Shown here: positions 18,103-26,178 of the stretch, piece by piece | Numbering within the stretch: position 1 is the stretch's first letter | Layout: every line of letters starts with the position of its first letter | Origin: Opitutaceae bacterium | GTDB taxonomy: Bacteria; Verrucomicrobiota; Verrucomicrobiia; Opitutales; Opitutaceae | Length of the DNA: 64,000 nt | Direction of reading: 5' to 3' | Assembly: GCA_028691845.1 (NCBI GenBank) | Contig: JAQUYL010000009.1 | Location: 62,001 to 126,000 of the forward strand | Notes under the pieces: model-generated | Seen by the model: the letters and a program-made list of their open reading frames with translations, nothing else | Databases searched by the model: none | Told to the model about the DNA's origin: nothing | Position numbers and translations under genes: made by a program

Positions 18103-19017
18103 TCATGTTTTCTTAATCGCGGTCGGAATGGTCCGATCGGACGGACCGACGACAGCTTTTGCCGCCTCGGCAAACAGACTGGCGCCGCGGCTGAGGTGCC
18201 GGCGGCGGTGCCGCACCATGCCAACCTCGCGCACCGGACCGCGTCCGGCAAATTTCTTGAAGACCAGCCCGACCGGATCGTTGGCACTGTGCGCGCTCAA
18301 GGGCAGTATCGTCACTCCCATCCCCAAAGCCGTGAATATTTTCACCGTGGCGATCTGGGCGCAGCTGAAGCCGATCCGGGGCTCGATGTCATTGTCTCCG
18401 CAGAACTGGCGAATTTTAGCGGTCAGACTGGAACCTTGGCCTTGCATGATGAAAGTCTGGTTATGCAGGTCAGAGGCTTGAACGACGGGGAGCTTGGCCA
18501 GCGGATGGCTGGCGCCGACTGCGAGCAGGAGAGGTTCTACAAAGAGTGGCTCGACATGGAGTCTGGCGTCACGCGCTGGAAGCGTGATGAGCCCCCAATC
18601 CAGTTCGCCCTCCAGGGTGGCCTCGATGATGGCATTGTGGTAATCCTCCCGGGCGGTCAGATCCAAAACGGTGCCTGTTTCACGGCAGTACGCCAGAACG
18701 GCGGGGAGAAAGAATGTGGCTATGCTCGGGACTGCGCCGACCGCAACGTGTGGACAACTGGTGTCCTGCTTGATCTCCTTGGTTACGTTATCGATGTCCG
18801 TAACTATCTGGCGTGCAGCATTCGCCAGTGTGTTCCCGTGTTCGGTCAGTGAGACTTTTCGGCCGAGTCGATTAAATAGTTTTTGTCCCAGCTCATCTTC
18901 TAGATTCAAAATCTGTTGGCTTAGAGACGGTTGCGACACATTGCAGCGTTTGGCTGCCTTTGTGAAATTGCTCATCTCAGCCACAGCCAAAAAGTAACGA
19001 AGTTGGTAGGCTTCCAT
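18103..19017 (-). CDS. LysR-family transcriptional regulator (OxyR-like)
   Basis: A 304-residue LysR-type regulator. The N-terminal winged helix-turn-helix is complete (MEAYQLRYFLAVAEMSNFTKAAKRCNVSQPSLSQQILNLEDELG..LFNR). The C-terminal effector domain resembles the CynR/OxyR branch. A cysteine pair (CGDNDIEPRIGFSC, 14 residues apart, with preceding MQGQGSS) sits where OxyR has its redox cysteines; the first of these is in QFCGDN as in OxyR. This suggests a peroxide sensor but is not proof. It is divergent from a gene for a 65-residue membrane protein, the likely target, across 111 bp. Confidence 0.9.
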   Translation of the reverse strand: MEAYQLRYFLAVAEMSNFTKAAKRCNVSQPSLSQQILNLEDELGQKLFNRLGRKVSLTEHGNTLANAARQIVTDIDNVTKEIKQDTSCPHVAVGAVPSIATFFLPAVLAYCRETGTVLDLTAREDYHNAIIEATLEGELDWGLITLPARDARLHVEPLFVEPLLLAVGASHPLAKLPVVQASDLHNQTFIMQGQGSSLTAKIRQFCGDNDIEPRIGFSCAQIATVKIFTALGMGVTILPLSAHSANDPVGLVFKKFAGRGPVREVGMVRHRRRHLSRGASLFAEAAKAVVGPSDRTIPTAIKKT

Positions 19018-19128
19018 AGAAAATACCTATTAAACAGATAGAAACTAAGTATTTTGGCTATTAAAAAACAAGACTATACTTCCCGCGTCGTCCAATAGGA
19101 CGGCATTAACCTAAAACAGAAAATAATC
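19018..19128. promoter_or_regulatory. divergent promoter region with candidate LysR operator
   Basis: This AT-rich 111-bp spacer separates the regulator and the small membrane protein. CTAT-N7-ATAG at 19027-19041 contains a T-N11-A core of the LysR type. For the plus-strand gene, TTGGCT (19054-19059) and TATACT (19075-19080) form a promoter with a short 15-bp spacer, the sort of suboptimal spacing often seen in activated promoters. Confidence 0.45.
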
Positions 19129-19326
19129 ATGAATACCGATAAAGTCATTAAAGTGCTCCCCGGGGTAGTTGCCCTTGGTGGTATGACTTATCTTGCATCG
19201 ACCGACCTGCCAGCCCGCTATATATTGGGAGCAGTGCTGGCGGTTAGCTACGGTGCAGTCATCGCCCTTCTGGCACTCACTGCGGCCGATTATCACGTTG
19301 GCGGCAAGGGCTCCAGCAGCCGGTAA
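19129..19326 (+). CDS. small membrane protein of unknown function, divergent from the LysR regulator
   Basis: A 65-residue protein with two short hydrophobic segments, at about residues 8-23 (VLPGVVALGGMTYLA) and 31-52 (YILGAVLAVSYGAVIALLALTA). The tail is GGKGSSSR. I do not recognise the family. Support for a real gene comes from its position opposite the LysR regulator, a promoter-like sequence upstream, and a strong rho-independent terminator starting 24 bp after the stop. If the regulator is OxyR-like, this may be a peroxide-inducible membrane protein; that is inference. Confidence 0.7.
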   Translation: MNTDKVIKVLPGVVALGGMTYLASTDLPARYILGAVLAVSYGAVIALLALTAADYHVGGKGSSSR

Positions 19327-19349
19327 GACGGCCCCGTTGTTCCTTCCTG

Positions 19350-19381
19350 AGGCCGGGCGCGCAACGCCCGGCCTCTTTTTT
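19350..19381 (+). terminator. rho-independent terminator of the small membrane protein gene
   Basis: A 10-bp GC-rich stem (19350-19359 with 19365-19374), loop CGCAA, followed by C and six T. It is the clearest terminator in the window. Confidence 0.9.
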
Positions 19382-19399
19382 CCCAAAAAAAAGGGGCGG

Positions 19400-19660
19400 A
19401 CATGAATTGGCGCAGATTAGACAAAAACGTCCCACTGGTGACGCTTCCCTGTAACACACCGCAATCCGCGGGGGTGCCCTCACCGGAGTATTTATCCACC
19501 AGTCTGCGCTCGTGCACGAAGGTTCGTCTGGCCTCAATGCGGGCCTCAATTTCCGCGCTGCTCACCCCATGGGCAACCTTTGCGGTCCATGCGGCTTCCT
19601 CTCCCTTTGTTATTTCTCGCAGCTCCGGGAGACAGCCGTAAGTCAGGGGCTTTCTGGTTT
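19400..19660 (-). other. open minus-strand frame after smr, possible unstarted gene or remnant
   Basis: The minus strand reads without stops from about 19660 to 19400. It gives a charged, protein-like sequence (ELREITKGEEAAWTAKVAH, then SSAEIEARIEARRTFVHERR). There is no ATG. The first usable start is GTG at 19565; a CTG near 19655 overlaps the smr stop. It resembles nothing I can name. The 3' end would run through the convergent terminator. It could be a chance frame, a short gene with a non-standard start, or a remnant. Confidence 0.2.
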
Positions 19661-19978
19661 TGGGGCAGGCGGAGTCTTGTCAGGGGCACATGGGGGCGGC
19701 TGCAGCCATACGAGGGTGGCGCCCCAGCCGCCGGAGTGTTCATCGCCGAGCGTGAACCGGGCTACACGCGGTGAGCGCCGCAGGCAGGCATGCACCGTTT
19801 CGCGCAAAGTGCCCGAGCCCTTGCCATGCACCACGCGTACCCGCGGCCAGCCGCGTTTCTGGCATTCGGTGAAATAATCCTCCAACAAGCCGGCCACTTC
19901 GGCCGGTTGAAAAGTATGCAGGTCGATTTCGTCCGTGATCGGATAGGGTACAGGTTCCTCGGATTCATCTCCGGGCAT
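19643..19978 (-). CDS. Smr domain protein
   Basis: A 111-residue stand-alone Smr domain, as found at the C-terminus of MutS2. The two signatures are present: [12 protein letters not shown] (DLHxxxxxEA type) and [15 protein letters not shown] (HGxGxGxLR). These domains nick DNA or cleave RNA. The C-terminal 20 residues are Pro-rich and unstructured. Start at 19978 (MPGDESEEP). There is no visible operon partner except the uncertain frame that follows. Confidence 0.88.
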   Translation of the reverse strand: MPGDESEEPVPYPITDEIDLHTFQPAEVAGLLEDYFTECQKRGWPRVRVVHGKGSGTLRETVHACLRRSPRVARFTLGDEHSGGWGATLVWLQPPPCAPDKTPPAPKPESP

Positions 19979-20013
19979 GGGTGAATAATTTACCTGGCGG
20001 CAGGCTGAGGCGA

Positions 20014-20044
20014 CAAAAAACCCGCCCCGGTTCGCGGGGCGGGT
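20014..20044 (-). terminator. rho-independent terminator of the small exported protein gene
   Basis: On the minus strand a 10-bp stem (20044-20035 with 20029-20020) and a 5-nt loop are followed by six T (20020-20015). It begins 25 bp after the stop of the gene at 20069-20395. Confidence 0.9.
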
Positions 20045-20068
20045 CTGGACACAACACCGTGGGAAAAA

Positions 20069-20395
20069 TCAGGATTTTGCTCCGTGTTTGTGGCGGGCCG
20101 CAGGGCGAAAATCATCATGAGTCGCGAGGGGAGCGGGCAGGGGATCGGGGGCGACCAGATGGTGGTTGATTGGCAGGGCCATGGTGGGGACCACTGGTCC
20201 GGTGGCAGCCTCGCGCATTTCGGTGAGGCTCGATTGAATGTTGGCTTCGAAGGAAGAAAGGCGTGTCGCCTGGACAACAAACGCGGGTAGGGTCACGACA
20301 TTGTCAGCGGAATTCACGCTGGCCGCGGAAGCGATGCCCGCGCTGGTGAGAGCGAGGGTCGCGAAAAACGTGGAGAGGGTGCGGTAGGTTTTCAT
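20069..20395 (-). CDS. small exported protein with LPAFVVQATR motif, function unknown
   Basis: A 108-residue protein with a strong signal peptide (about residues 1-24, cleavage after ASA). A good Shine-Dalgarno (AAGGA, 6-8 nt before the ATG) sets the start at 20395. Right after the signal comes VVTLPAFVVQATRLSSFEANIQ. This resembles the segment that precedes the plug domain in many Opitutaceae TonB-dependent receptors (for example PFVVTATR), but there is no plug or barrel. The remainder is Pro/His-rich. The gene has its own terminator and a palindrome in the promoter region, so it looks like a real, separately regulated gene rather than a receptor fragment. Confidence 0.7.
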   Translation of the reverse strand: MKTYRTLSTFFATLALTSAGIASAASVNSADNVVTLPAFVVQATRLSSFEANIQSSLTEMREAATGPVVPTMALPINHHLVAPDPLPAPLATHDDFRPAARHKHGAKS

Positions 20396-20448
20396 GGCAT
20401 TCCTTTTTTTGATTTGATTGGTATTTGCACAGACCATGCCAGCAAACG

Positions 20449-20472
20449 TAACAGCTCCGCAAAGTGCTGTTA
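20449..20472. promoter_or_regulatory. candidate operator upstream of the small exported protein gene
   Basis: TAACAGC and GCTGTTA form a perfect 7-bp inverted repeat separated by 10 nt. It sits 54-77 bp upstream of the ATG at 20395. The rest of the 354-bp gap 20396-20749 shows no gene. Confidence 0.35.
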
Positions 20473-20749
20473 ATAAATGCAAAACAATGCTTTCGTCCGT
20501 GCGAGCCGCAGGCCGGAATGATGCGATTGTCGCGATGGCGGTCTTGCTTGGTCCCGCAAGTGGGACCGGAAGCCAGGTCTTTCTTTTTCCCGTGGGAACG
20601 GCGCGGCTTTGGGGCAAAGAAACAGTCGCGACTCTTGGGCCATCTCACAGAGACTTGCCCCTGGTCGCCCTCTACCAAGTTCCCCGATACATGCTTCCCC
20701 CTGCCGCTACGAGGGTAGTGGCACCTGCGAGCATGCAGGACCTGAGTGC

Positions 20750-21049
20750 TCAGCCCGCAGGCTTATCAGGCGGCGGGGTGCTGGGCGGCAGGGGGGCAGG
20801 AGTCGAGGCATCTTGCACATTGGGAGAAGGAGGCTGGGGCGGCTTGGGCGGGTCTTCCATTGCGTTACGGATCTCCTCTTCAACACCCGCCGCCGCCTTC
20901 TTGAATTCACGGATGGATTTTCCAATGCCACGGGCGAGTTCCGGCAGCCGGTTGGCGCCGAACAGCAGCAAGGTGATGACCAGGATTAGCAGCAGCTCCG
21001 GACCGCCGACCCCCTCGACAAATGCCTGCGGGTAGGTGTGGGGAATCAT
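20750..21049 (-). CDS. tatA: twin-arginine translocase subunit TatA/TatE
   Basis: A 99-residue TatA-type pore component. The N-terminal membrane helix (PELLLILVITLLLFGANRLPELARGIGKSIREFKKA) carries the FG hinge and the following amphipathic helix, both diagnostic. The acidic and proline-rich tail is typical. The start at 21049 (MIPHTYPQ) leaves a short periplasmic N-terminus; the open frame continues to 21151 without similarity. tatB and tatC are not in the window. It is probably monocistronic, downstream of the aldose epimerase on the same strand with a 250-bp gap. Confidence 0.93.
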   Translation of the reverse strand: MIPHTYPQAFVEGVGGPELLLILVITLLLFGANRLPELARGIGKSIREFKKAAAGVEEEIRNAMEDPPKPPQPPSPNVQDASTPAPLPPSTPPPDKPAG

Positions 21050-21302
21050 GATGAAATTAGACGAAAAAACAGGGGAAAGGTCACAACGAAAAATCATCAT
21101 TTTATGCATTGAAGGCCGCAACATGATCCGCCCGTGACGGCCATTCTGCACAAGATGCCGTCAGATTTGTTTTTGACGGATGAGCCATGTGGCCGCGATC
21201 GGCCGGGCATCTTTGATTACACCGCCTTCGCCTGCCAAATCTGTTGCCTCTTGGCCGGATCGGCACCGGCGGAGGTCTGCGAAACTCGCCGATCCATGAT
21301 GC

Positions 21303-22223
21303 TCACTGCAGGCTGATCTCGACGGTGAATTTCTGGGTCTGGCCCGGGCCGACGTGATGCAGGCCCACCTTGTTTTCTGGACTGTTGGGCGGTCCCATCC
21401 AGGGCTCGATGCAGTAATACGGCGAAGTGTCCTCCGCCGTCCAAGTGACCACGGTCGCATCGCGGGCGGTCGTGTTGGTGAAACCGGTGTGGAACCGCAG
21501 TCGATCGCGGGAGGGCGTCTCGGTAAGTTGAAACGTGTGGCCGCGCAGTCCAGTATGAATGGTGTCGATGAGTTCCAGGTTGGCGAGGGACTCACGCGAC
21601 ACCAGCCGGGGCCCGTCGATCAAGCGGCCGTTCTCGTGGTGCTTGTAGGTCTTGGCCGCGGGGATCTCGATCACGTAGTCGTCGCGGGTGAAGCCGCTGC
21701 TCCAGGGCACGGTGAAATAAAAGTGATGGCCCGCCGACCACGGAATAGGTGCGGGGCCGAGATTGGTCAGTTGCAACTCGACGAACATACCCAGCGATTC
21801 AAACCGGTAGCTCACGACAAATTCATAGTCGTAGGGGTACGCGGCCTTGGCTTCGTCGCCCGGCACGAATTGGGCCGAGAATCCACCCTCATCGAGTCGA
21901 ATCACCCGGAACTGGCCCTGCCGGGCGAGGCCGTGCATGGGCATCGGACGCCGGGTGCCGGTTTCATCCCGCCAGAAATGAATGTCGCCGCGGTCGAATG
22001 TGCGGCCACAGAACGGGAACAGGACTGGGTTTCCTCCGCGGATGTGATGAAAATTTTCAAGGGTCTTGAGCTCTGGCCAGTAAAGAATGTCGCGCACGGA
22101 GCCATCGCCGAGCGTGACGTTCCAGTTCATGATGCGCGCGCCTCGCTCCGGCAGGGCGAGAAAGGTCGATGCGCCCACCTGCCACTTGAGGATCGTGTGC
22201 CCGAGATACGGGATGCGTTCCAT
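21303..22223 (-). CDS. aldose 1-epimerase family protein
   Basis: A 306-residue galactose mutarotase-like enzyme that interconverts sugar anomers in the cytoplasm or periplasm. No signal peptide is present. Family features are GGNPVLFPFCGR (the NPxxPF substrate loop), the conserved histidine in HGLAR, a second histidine in SAGHHFYF, and the catalytic glutamate in CIEPWMGPPNS. The subgroup resembles D-hexose-6-phosphate mutarotases (YeaD-like) as well as plain galactose mutarotases; I cannot decide. Start at 22223 because the fold begins there. It is divergent from the NfeD operon across 252 bp. Confidence 0.87.
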   Translation of the reverse strand: MERIPYLGHTILKWQVGASTFLALPERGARIMNWNVTLGDGSVRDILYWPELKTLENFHHIRGGNPVLFPFCGRTFDRGDIHFWRDETGTRRPMPMHGLARQGQFRVIRLDEGGFSAQFVPGDEAKAAYPYDYEFVVSYRFESLGMFVELQLTNLGPAPIPWSAGHHFYFTVPWSSGFTRDDYVIEIPAAKTYKHHENGRLIDGPRLVSRESLANLELIDTIHTGLRGHTFQLTETPSRDRLRFHTGFTNTTARDATVVTWTAEDTSPYYCIEPWMGPPNSPENKVGLHHVGPGQTQKFTVEISLQ

Positions 22224-22475
22224 GAGGGGATTGGTATGCAGAAAATCAGCGTGGCGCCAACTCAAAGTCCGGGACACTGCGCTTCCGGGAAGCGTTTGCC
22301 TGCCAGCGACGAGTCCCTTGATCGATCCTGGGGCAGATGCCCCCGGAGTTGCACACGCGCAAGCGATGCACCCCATCGCGGATGGTTCACCGGTAGCGGG
22401 AGGGGAAGGTTCTGCCGCTTTGCAGGCTCACCGTGCTTGCACCAAACTATTATCCCCCTATGCTGGAATAAATTT

Positions 22476-23918
22476 ATGCCCAAATGGATTCCTCCTCTCC
22501 TGTTTCTGCTGGCCCTCCTGTCGCTGGGCGCGGTGGAACCGGTCGTGCCGGGAGGGGGAGCGGCGCCGGTCCCGAATAAGGAGAAGACCACGGTTTACGT
22601 CATACCCGTGCGCACCGAGATCGCCCGGCCGGTTTTCTACATGCTGCGGCGGGGTCTGAAGGAAGCCATTGATCACAAGGCCGGGGTGGTGGTGCTCGAC
22701 ATGCAGACGCCCGGCGGCGCGCTGGACGTAACGCTTGAAATCATGGAGGCGCTGGGGAAATTTCCTGGTGATACCATCACCTTTGTGAACAAGGAGGCGA
22801 TGTCCGCCGGCGCCTTTATTGCGGCGTCGACCAAGGAGATATATTTCGTACCGGAAGGGGTCATTGGCGCGGCCGAGCCCGTGACATCCACGGGTCAGGA
22901 GGTCGACGCGAGCATGAAGCGGAAGATCACGAGCTACCTCAAGGCGCGCATCCGCGCCACGACCGAGGGCAAGGGCTATCGTGGCCAGGTCATTTCCGCG
23001 ATGATGGACCCCGACTATGAATTGAAGATCGGTGATGCGGTCATTAAATCCAAGGGCGAACTGCTTTCCCTTACGGCGACCGAGGCCAGCAAAACCTATG
23101 GTGAACCGGCCCAACCGCTGCTGGCCGCGGGCATCGCCAAGGATATTGACGACTTGCTGGGGAAGAAGTTCGGCTCAGACGGCTACCAGATGGTGAACTT
23201 CCGCGTGACGTGGTCGGAGGATCTGGCCGTGTGGCTCAATACGATCACTCCGATCCTGCTGGGACTGGGGCTGCTGGCGTTGTTCATCGAATTCAAAACG
23301 CCGGGCTTCGGGTTGTTTGGCATTAGTGGCATCGTGCTGCTGGCCATTGTGTTTTTGAGTCAGTACGTGGCTGGTCTCTCCGGGCACGAACCGGCGCTGT
23401 TCTTTGCCCTGGGGCTGTTGATTTTGGGGTTGGAGGTATTTTTCTTTCCCGGCATGGTGCTGCCCGCTCTGCTCGGGGTGGTGCTCATGCTGGGGGCGTT
23501 GCTTTGGTCCATGGCTGATATCTGGCCGGACCAGCCCATCACGATCGCCGGTTCGGGGGATCTCTTTCTGAGGCCCCTGCTGAATCTCGGTGCCGGCGTC
23601 GGCCTCGCCCTGCTGCTGGCGCTGATCCTGATCCGATATCTGCCCAGGGAATGGTTCTGGGACAAACTGGTCCTGCATGGCAGCGTGGGAACAGCGGCGC
23701 AGCTGGCCGGCCAGGCTCCGGAGGCGGCGGATGGGGTCGATGCGCTTACCGGCGCCGAGGGCGTGGCGGTCACCGGACTTTTCCCCAGCGGGGAAGTGGA
23801 GATTTTCGGGCGGCGTTACCAGGCGCGGATCGATCTGGGTTCGGCCCAAGCGGGCACGCCGGTCGTGGTCAAGGGACGGACCGACTTCGGCCTGCTGGTT
23901 GAAAGGAAGCTGTCATGA
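22476..23918 (+). CDS. NfeD-family protein with ClpP-like serine protease domain
   Basis: A 480-residue long NfeD (NfeD1b) protein. A signal peptide (residues 1-20) leads to a periplasmic ClpP-like protease. GVVVLDMQTPGGALDVT contains the oxyanion loop, NKEAMSAGAFIAAS the nucleophilic serine, and the general-base lysine is expected in the helix that follows. Four to five membrane helices follow (residues 255-395). A C-terminal OB-fold NfeD domain has VTGLFPSGEVEIFGRRYQA. Such proteases cleave stomatin/flotillin-type partners. The next two genes overlap it by ATGA, so it is first in a flotillin operon. ATG at 22476 is preferred; the frame extends far upstream only by chance. Confidence 0.92.
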   Translation: MPKWIPPLLFLLALLSLGAVEPVVPGGGAAPVPNKEKTTVYVIPVRTEIARPVFYMLRRGLKEAIDHKAGVVVLDMQTPGGALDVTLEIMEALGKFPGDTITFVNKEAMSAGAFIAASTKEIYFVPEGVIGAAEPVTSTGQEVDASMKRKITSYLKARIRATTEGKGYRGQVISAMMDPDYELKIGDAVIKSKGELLSLTATEASKTYGEPAQPLLAAGIAKDIDDLLGKKFGSDGYQMVNFRVTWSEDLAVWLNTITPILLGLGLLALFIEFKTPGFGLFGISGIVLLAIVFLSQYVAGLSGHEPALFFALGLLILGLEVFFFPGMVLPALLGVVLMLGALLWSMADIWPDQPITIAGSGDLFLRPLLNLGAGVGLALLLALILIRYLPREWFWDKLVLHGSVGTAAQLAGQAPEAADGVDALTGAEGVAVTGLFPSGEVEIFGRRYQARIDLGSAQAGTPVVVKGRTDFGLLVERKLS

Positions 23919-24382
23919 GTAACATCATCCTGCTGTTTGCAGTCGGCCTGGTATGTTTGTTCTTCGAGGTCGTTGTGCCCGGGGCGGTGCTGGGTATTCT
24001 TGGTGGTATTTTCATGCTGGTCGGCTGTGGCTTGGCTTTTGCGGAGTTTGGCGCCATGGGCGGTGCCATCACGGTGGTTGTTGCCCTCGCCCTGCTGGGC
24101 GTGACCTTCTACGTCGAATTCGTGCTGCTCCCCAAGACGCGGCTGGGAAAGAAGATGTTTCTGGAAAAATCGGTCGCCGGAGTCAGCCAACCCCCGCATG
24201 CCCACCCCGACCAGGTCATCGGCCAGGGCGGTGAGGCGGTCACCACGCTGGCCCCGTCGGGCTACGTGGTCGTGGCCGGCCGGAAATACGAAGCTTTCTC
24301 ACAGAGCGGCCTTGTCTCCAAGGGGACCGCCATCACAGTCACGGGCCTGGACAACTTTCGTTTAATCGTCACCAAATCATGA
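23915..24382 (+). CDS. short NfeD-family protein
   Basis: A 155-residue protein with two or three membrane helices (residues 1-75) and a C-terminal OB-like domain ([27 protein letters not shown]). It corresponds to the last part of the long NfeD without the protease. The start overlaps the long NfeD stop (ATGA at 23915) and its stop overlaps the FloA start. Short NfeD proteins usually pair with a flotillin. Here one flotillin is served by a long and a short NfeD. Confidence 0.88.
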   Translation: MSNIILLFAVGLVCLFFEVVVPGAVLGILGGIFMLVGCGLAFAEFGAMGGAITVVVALALLGVTFYVEFVLLPKTRLGKKMFLEKSVAGVSQPPHAHPDQVIGQGGEAVTTLAPSGYVVVAGRKYEAFSQSGLVSKGTAITVTGLDNFRLIVTKS

Positions 24383-25380
24383 ACCTTCCCATAATTCTCG
24401 TCGTCATCATCGCGGTCGCCGCGCTGATCCTGTTCGGCATCATCATCTCGTTTTTCAGTGTCTGGCTGCGGGCGCGACTGGCGGGTGCGCCAGTGAGCAT
24501 GATCAACCTTGTGGCCATGCGGTTGCGGCAGGTGCCCTATGCCATGGTCGTGGACGCGCGCGTCACGGCCAAAAAGGCCGGCATCGAAATCTCCAACGAC
24601 GACATCGAGGCGCATTTTCTCGCGGGCGGCAATGTCATCCCGACGGTGCAGGCGCTCATCGCCGCGCAGAAGGCGGGAATCGAGCTCAACTGGCAGCGGG
24701 CCTGCGCGATCGACCTCGCCACCAAGGGCTCGGGCAAGTCGGTGGTCGAAGCCGTGCGCACATCGGTGGATCCGAAGGTCATTGACTGCCCGAATCCGGA
24801 GAGCGGCCGCACCACCATCGACGGCGTGGCGAAGGATGGCATCCAGGTGAAGGTGAAGGCCCGCGTGACGGTGCGCACTCACCTCGACCGTTTCGTCGGC
24901 GGGGCCAAGGAGGAGACGATCATCGCCCGCGTGGGCGAGGGCATCGTTTCCACCATCGGCTCGGCCGAAAACTACAAGATCGTGCTCGAGTCGCCCGACA
25001 GCATTTCGAAGACGGTGCTTGCGCGCGGTCTCGATGTCGGCACGGCGTTCGAAATCCTCTCCATTGACATTGCCGATGTGGACGTGGGCGAGAATGTGGG
25101 CGCGAAGCTTCAGGAGGCGCAGGCCGAGGCGAACAAGAGCATCGCGCAGGCCCAGGCGGAAATCCGCCGGGCGGCCGCCGTCGCCGTCGAGCAGGAAATG
25201 AAGGCGCGCGTGCAGGAAATGCAGGCGAAGGTCGTCGAGGCCGAGGCGCAGGTGCCGCTGGCGATGGCCGAGGCGTTCCGCGCGGGCCGGCTCGGAGTCA
25301 TGGACTACTATCGCATGCAAAACATCCAGGCCGATTCCGACATGCGGTCGAGCATCGCCCGGCCGGACAAGAAGGCCTGA
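24379..25380 (+). CDS. floA: flotillin-like protein FloA
   Basis: A 333-residue FloA (formerly UPF0365/YqfA) that organises membrane microdomains. An N-terminal membrane hairpin ([28 protein letters not shown]) is followed by the SPFH-like region with [23 protein letters not shown] and [14 protein letters not shown]. The C-terminal coiled coil is rich in [22 protein letters not shown]. Length and motif order match FloA closely. The ATGA overlap with the short NfeD gene mirrors the nfeD-floA pairing of Bacillus yqeZ-yqfA. Confidence 0.95.
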   Translation: MNLPIILVVIIAVAALILFGIIISFFSVWLRARLAGAPVSMINLVAMRLRQVPYAMVVDARVTAKKAGIEISNDDIEAHFLAGGNVIPTVQALIAAQKAGIELNWQRACAIDLATKGSGKSVVEAVRTSVDPKVIDCPNPESGRTTIDGVAKDGIQVKVKARVTVRTHLDRFVGGAKEETIIARVGEGIVSTIGSAENYKIVLESPDSISKTVLARGLDVGTAFEILSIDIADVDVGENVGAKLQEAQAEANKSIAQAQAEIRRAAAVAVEQEMKARVQEMQAKVVEAEAQVPLAMAEAFRAGRLGVMDYYRMQNIQADSDMRSSIARPDKKA

Positions 25381-25411
25381 CGTTCCCTGGCTCGAGCCAC
25401 CTCCTTCGATC

Positions 25412-26005
25412 ATGGACTGGGTTTTTGACCATCTGCAGGTGATCATCGCGATCGCCGGTGCGATCGCCTACTGGATCCTGCAGGGCAGGGAAAAGGAGGG
25501 CGAGGAAGACGAGGCTCTCCCTGAGGCCCAGGGAAAGACCTTTGCGGACCCTGAACTGGCCGAGCGTACCCGCAGGATTCGCGAAGAGATCCAGCGCCGG
25601 ATCGAGCAGCGGACAGGGCATCCTCCATCACGCTTGCCGCCGGGACCCTCGCCTGATGCCACTCCGCCCTTCGTGCTCCGGCCGCCGGGGTCGATGGAAC
25701 CTCCCCGGCCGGCTGCGCCGCCCTTGCGGCCGGTGATGCTCGACAAGCAACGTGAAGCCGAGATCCTGAAACAGCAGGCCGCGCTGCAGGAGAAGCTGGC
25801 GGAAGTTGAATGGATCAAAACTACGGCACGACACCGCGGTGAATTCGAGCGCGCGACAAGCGAGACCGAGGCACGGCCGGTGGCGCGCGCGGAGGGGCTT
25901 CCCCCTCGCGGCACATTGCGCGATGATTTGCGCGATCCAGCCAGCCTGCGCCGGGCCTTTCTGACGCGCGAGATTCTGGGGCCGCCGGTGGCACTCCGGG
26001 AATGA
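25412..26005 (+). CDS. membrane-anchored coiled-coil protein in the flotillin operon, unknown function
   Basis: A 197-residue protein: one N-terminal membrane segment (residues 6-24, LQVIIAIAGAIAYWILQG), an acidic stretch, an RTRRIREEIQRRIEQ helix, a proline-rich linker (residues 70-108), a second predicted coiled coil (KQREAEILKQQAALQEKLAEVEW) and a C-terminal ALRRAFLTREILGPP motif. The last motif is typical of hypothetical proteins that close operons in Opitutae, but I cannot assign a family. It starts 31 bp after floA and is probably co-transcribed, so a role in the flotillin complex is a fair inference. Confidence 0.75.
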   Translation: MDWVFDHLQVIIAIAGAIAYWILQGREKEGEEDEALPEAQGKTFADPELAERTRRIREEIQRRIEQRTGHPPSRLPPGPSPDATPPFVLRPPGSMEPPRPAAPPLRPVMLDKQREAEILKQQAALQEKLAEVEWIKTTARHRGEFERATSETEARPVARAEGLPPRGTLRDDLRDPASLRRAFLTREILGPPVALRE

Positions 26006-26178
26006 CGGCGGCAGGCCGGCGTGGCCCGTCAACTCGTCCGGGCTGCTGCCAGAGCCGGGGATTCAGGCTTTGACGCTCGTCTCAGTGCGCGTCAGCGGGA
26101 GGCGGTCCCATGATAACCTTATGGCGGCAAATTCCCGCTGGCTGGCCGAGAGTCGGCGTGCGGGATGCGGTGCGGGGC

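Noticed and set aside
21354..22475. Upstream extension of the NfeD reading frame by 374 codons
   Set aside because: It is antisense to the aldose epimerase; the signal peptide at 22476 marks the real start.
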